A DNA stretch of 8,298 bases from positions 1 to 8,298 of the forward strand of contig JABIPV010000168.1 of NCBI GenBank assembly GCA_018699075.1. The letters are read 5' to 3'. Each line of letters opens with the position of its first letter. Position 1 is the first letter of the stretch. A program made the translations under genes and the position numbers. The notes beneath the pieces are model-generated. The model had not been told where the DNA came from. It saw only the letters and a list, made by a program, of their open reading frames with translations, and made no database searches. Shown one piece after another: positions 6,285 to 8,298 of this stretch. This stretch comes from Kordiimonadaceae bacterium. Its GTDB lineage: Bacteria > Pseudomonadota > Alphaproteobacteria > Sphingomonadales > Emcibacteraceae.

Positions 6285-7506
6285 TTGTGATCTCCCCGTC
6301 TTGTGCAATGTGCCAGTTTTGAATGGCGTTGTTATGCATCATGCCAATTGGCCCTTGCAGTTTATACATTTGTTCATAAGTTGGCTGAATATAGCCTGTA
6401 TCGTCCGTTGTGCGGGACATGATGGTGGTTTCTTTGCCGTCCCATGTCCATGGCAGACTAAAGCGGGTATGACACTTTGGAAGTACAGGTGCTTCTAAAT
6501 TTGCCTTTTTCCAGGTGTTACCATTATCGGTGGACACTTCAACCTTTGTGACAGTGCCTGAACCGCTCCACCCAAGACCGCTGATTTCATAAAAACCGGG
6601 TCCATTAAGTTTCATTCCTGCGGATGGTGACGTAATCACGGAACGCGCTTCCATTTCAAAGGAATAGGCGCGGATTTTATCGTCGGGTCTGGGGTCTGCA
6701 TATTCTGTGACTTCGTGATGGGTCCACCATGGTTTATCACTTACTTCGAGGCGATGAAGCCATTTAACATTCATGTTCCCTTCGAACCCGGGAACAAGTA
6801 GCCTTAGAGGAAAACCTTGCTCTGCACGCAAAAACTCACCATTTTGTGCATAAACAACCATGGCATCATCAAGTGCTTTCCACATGGGAATACTTCGGGT
6901 CATTCGGGCACCATCGTCCCCTTCGGCAAGCAACCATTTAGCATCGGTATTAACGCCAAGCTCATTAAGGAGAACTTTTAAACTCACCCCTGTCCACTGT
7001 GAACAGCTGGTTAGACCATGGGTTTGTTGTACAGTTTGGCCACGTGGTGATGTCCATTCGCCCATACCATTGCCGGCGCATTCAAGAAAACGGAAATGAC
7101 TTTCTTTAGGAAAGCGAAACAGATCTTCCATGGTGAAGATTTTTTCATCTTCGACCATTCCATGAATAAGAAGTTTATGTTCACTAGGATCTATTACGGG
7201 AACACCGCTGTGATGGACTTCGAAATGAAGTCCGGAAGGGGTGACCATACCTTGACCATGTTGAAGGGGTGTTAATGAACCACCAATGAGGCCAGTTCCA
7301 CGATCGCCTTTCATGCGGGCGTCTTTTACATATTCTGAACGTTTGCCATAATATCCCATGTCCATGACCGTTTGACCGGCTCCTCGGCTGGGTTCTAGTG
7401 TTATTTCCTGAGCAATAGCCGTGCCAGATAACAATGCTGCACTTGTGGCCATTCCCGCTTGCATGAAGTGTCTTCTGGTAGGATTTTTGGTTGTATTTTT
7501 TGTCAT
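6271..7506 (-). CDS. soxC: SoxC-like molybdenum sulfite dehydrogenase with Tat signal
   Basis: Molybdopterin enzyme of the sulfite oxidase family, 411 residues. The N-terminus has a twin-arginine motif (T10-RRHF) and a hydrophobic stretch ending at AIA (30-32), so it is exported folded with cofactor. The oxidoreductase molybdopterin domain covers about 90-260, with FLECAGNG placing the Mo-ligand cysteine at C143, then HGLTSCSQWTGV (163-174) and VKWLHRLEV (247-255). The Mo-cofactor dimerisation domain covers about 280-400 (FYEISGLGWSG, STDNGNTW, KCHTRF). The ending HNNAIQNW is characteristic of SoxC rather than SorA or YedY. SoxC enzymes oxidise sulfane sulfur or sulfite with a SoxD cytochrome, which is the next gene. 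V97 in FEVHHSGVP stands where I recall Arg in SoxC and in most sulfite oxidases. The start has AAGG seven bases upstream. No other sox genes are in the window. Family is firm; the physiological substrate is inference. Confidence 0.92.
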   Translation of the reverse strand: MTKNTTKNPTRRHFMQAGMATSAALLSGTAIAQEITLEPSRGAGQTVMDMGYYGKRSEYVKDARMKGDRGTGLIGGSLTPLQHGQGMVTPSGLHFEVHHSGVPVIDPSEHKLLIHGMVEDEKIFTMEDLFRFPKESHFRFLECAGNGMGEWTSPRGQTVQQTHGLTSCSQWTGVSLKVLLNELGVNTDAKWLLAEGDDGARMTRSIPMWKALDDAMVVYAQNGEFLRAEQGFPLRLLVPGFEGNMNVKWLHRLEVSDKPWWTHHEVTEYADPRPDDKIRAYSFEMEARSVITSPSAGMKLNGPGFYEISGLGWSGSGTVTKVEVSTDNGNTWKKANLEAPVLPKCHTRFSLPWTWDGKETTIMSRTTDDTGYIQPTYEQMYKLQGPIGMMHNNAIQNWHIAQDGEITNVRS

Positions 7507-7514
7507 TGTTAGCC

Positions 7515-7526
7515 CTTAATATTAAG
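7515..7526. repeat. 12-bp perfect palindrome just before soxC
   Basis: CTTAATATTAAG is fully self-complementary. It ends nine bases before the soxC ATG (minus strand) and includes the first bases of the AAGG ribosome binding site. It could be an operator half of the control region or a weak hairpin affecting the ribosome site. AT-rich palindromes of this size also arise by chance. Confidence 0.4.
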
Positions 7527-7547
7527 TGAAATTGTAAATACCGATTT

Positions 7548-7576
7548 ACCCTACCTATTCAAATTTGAATTGGCAA
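7548..7576 (-). promoter_or_regulatory. Candidate soxC operon promoter
   Basis: On the minus strand TTGCCA (7576-7571) is followed after 17 bases by TAGGGT (7553-7548), about 41 bases before the soxC ATG. The -35 match is good and the -10 match is poor. TTGAAT with TATTTA 16 bases later is an alternative in the same stretch. A promoter is expected here because a terminator lies just upstream. The 14-bp palindrome at 7557-7570 fills the spacer. Confidence 0.35.
7557..7570. promoter_or_regulatory. 14-bp perfect palindrome ATTCAAATTTGAAT, candidate operator
   Basis: ATTCAAATTTGAAT is perfectly self-complementary and lies between the candidate -35 and -10 of the soxC operon, where a bound dimer would block RNA polymerase. 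From memory, ATTC...GAAT inverted repeats are bound by ArsR-family sulfur-responsive repressors such as SqrR, although there the spacing is eight bases and here it is six. No regulator gene is in the window. Confidence 0.45.
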
Positions 7577-7634
7577 GTAATCCTAATGATTTATCTGCGA
7601 TTACAGCATGGGTTTTGCAGGTGCTGATTATAAT

Positions 7635-7668
7635 AAAAAACCCCACATGATTTCTCATGCGGGGTTTT
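7635..7668 (-). terminator. Intrinsic terminator of the Bax inhibitor-1 gene
   Basis: On the minus strand AAAACCCCGCATGA pairs with TCATGTGGGGTTTT around the loop GAAA, a 14-bp stem with one G-U wobble, followed by further T residues (six T in a row, then ATTA). It begins 20 bases after the stop at 7689. On the plus strand the same position would be an A-C mismatch, so the hairpin is best in the direction of the upstream gene. It separates that gene from the soxC unit. Confidence 0.9.
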
Positions 7669-7688
7669 ATTTAAATATTTAGAAGTGT

Positions 7689-8298
7689 TTATTCTCTGTT
7701 GCCCATAAAGCGAAGCAAGAAGAGGAACATATTGATGAAATCCAAGTATAAGGATAGTGCACCCAAAATGGCTTTCTTTGTAGCTGTTTCACTATGTTCA
7801 CCTTGAAGATACATCAATTTAATTCTTTGTGTATCGTAGGCAGTTAGGCCTGCAAAAATTAATACACCTGCCGCTGAAATAACAAATTCCATGGCGCTAG
7901 ACTGCAGGAACATGTTGACGACAGACGCAATGATAAGTCCGAATAGTCCCATTATTAGGAACGATCCCATACCACTTAAGTTTTTCTTTGTCGTATATCC
8001 ATAAATACTTAATGAACCAAAAGCCGCCGCAGTTACGAAGAATGTTTTAGCGACACTCATTCCTGTGTAGAAGAGTAATATGTTTGAAAGCGAAAGCCCC
8101 ATAACAATAGCAAAAGCCCAAAAAACCATTTGGGTTGTCGAGGCTTTCATTTTATTAATGCCAAAATTAATCACCAAGACAAATGCCAGAGGTGAAAACA
8201 TTACTAGGTAGCCAAGCATCGTAGGCGCACCCTCTACAGAATAAAATAAAGATAATAATGCGGGGGTATTGGCTGTAGCGTATGCGGCGAGGCCTGTA
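7689..8298 (-). CDS. Bax inhibitor-1/YccA-YbhL family membrane protein, 5' end cut by window
   Basis: Multi-pass inner-membrane protein of the TMBIM/BI-1 family; bacterial members include calcium-leak channels such as BsYetJ, and E. coli YccA interacts with FtsH. The frame is open to the right edge (TGLAAYATANTPALLSLFYS precedes the Met at 8219), so that Met is internal; about 202 residues are visible of a usual 230-250. At least six hydrophobic segments are evident. The conserved C-terminal motifs are present: AGLTAYDTQRIK, with Asp encoded at 7835-7833, and LSLYLDFINMFLFLLR, with Asp at 7742-7740. These are the aspartate pair associated with pH-sensitive gating in the family. The gene ends in its own terminator and is probably functionally unrelated to the soxC unit. 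Confidence 0.93.
   Translation of the reverse strand, partial: TGLAAYATANTPALLSLFYSVEGAPTMLGYLVMFSPLAFVLVINFGINKMKASTTQMVFWAFAIVMGLSLSNILLFYTGMSVAKTFFVTAAAFGSLSIYGYTTKKNLSGMGSFLIMGLFGLIIASVVNMFLQSSAMEFVISAAGVLIFAGLTAYDTQRIKLMYLQGEHSETATKKAILGALSLYLDFINMFLFLLRFMGNRE

Noticed and set aside
6285..6308. Longer cytochrome start at the TTG at 6308
   Set aside because: The ATG at 6284 has a strong GGGGAG site and starts directly into a normal signal peptide; the TTG has neither.
1..8298. CRISPR arrays, tRNA or rRNA genes, insertion sequences
   Set aside because: No regularly spaced repeats, cloverleaf-like stretches or transposase coding were seen; nearly all sequence is explained by six genes and short gaps.

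Overview
The window fits an AT-leaning Gram-negative bacterium, most likely a free-living (perhaps marine) alphaproteobacterium. The reasons are a LapB/LapC-type type I secretion pair, a SoxC-type sulfite dehydrogenase with a SoxD-like cytochrome c, Tat signal peptides, and a Bax inhibitor-1 protein of the kind common in that class. The assignment rests on recognising protein families by eye, not on a search.

Layout. Positions 1-2937 (+ strand) hold the 3' part of a type I secretion ABC transporter and, two bases after its stop, the complete HlyD-family membrane fusion protein. A 146-base AT-rich gap (2938-3083) separates this pair from a convergent block on the minus strand. In transcription order that block is: a partial Bax inhibitor-1 family protein (8298-7689) ending in a strong intrinsic terminator; a regulatory stretch with a perfect palindrome (7507-7634); a SoxC-like molybdenum sulfite dehydrogenase with a Tat signal (7506-6271); a short SoxD-like monoheme cytochrome c (6284-5721, overlapping soxC by 14 bases); a Tat-exported PLP-dependent class V aminotransferase-fold enzyme (5705-4587); and an APC-family amino acid permease (4400-3084).

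The central unit is soxC - short soxD - PLP enzyme, tightly packed and probably one operon, possibly continuing into the permease. All three products are predicted to be exported, two of them folded via Tat. This suggests a periplasmic pathway in which a PLP enzyme frees sulfur or sulfite from an amino-acid-like organosulfur compound and the molybdenum enzyme/cytochrome pair oxidises it. That pathway is inference: no substrate can be read from the sequence.

The PLP enzyme is interrupted. An in-frame TAA ends it at 4587, but the same frame continues for 34 more sense codons to a second TAA at 4482. Those codons encode the recognisable C-terminal end of the family (KHGGTKIRVGASLFNN...), including the arginine expected to bind the substrate carboxylate. 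The gene therefore looks recently broken by a single substitution, is read through, or carries a base error.
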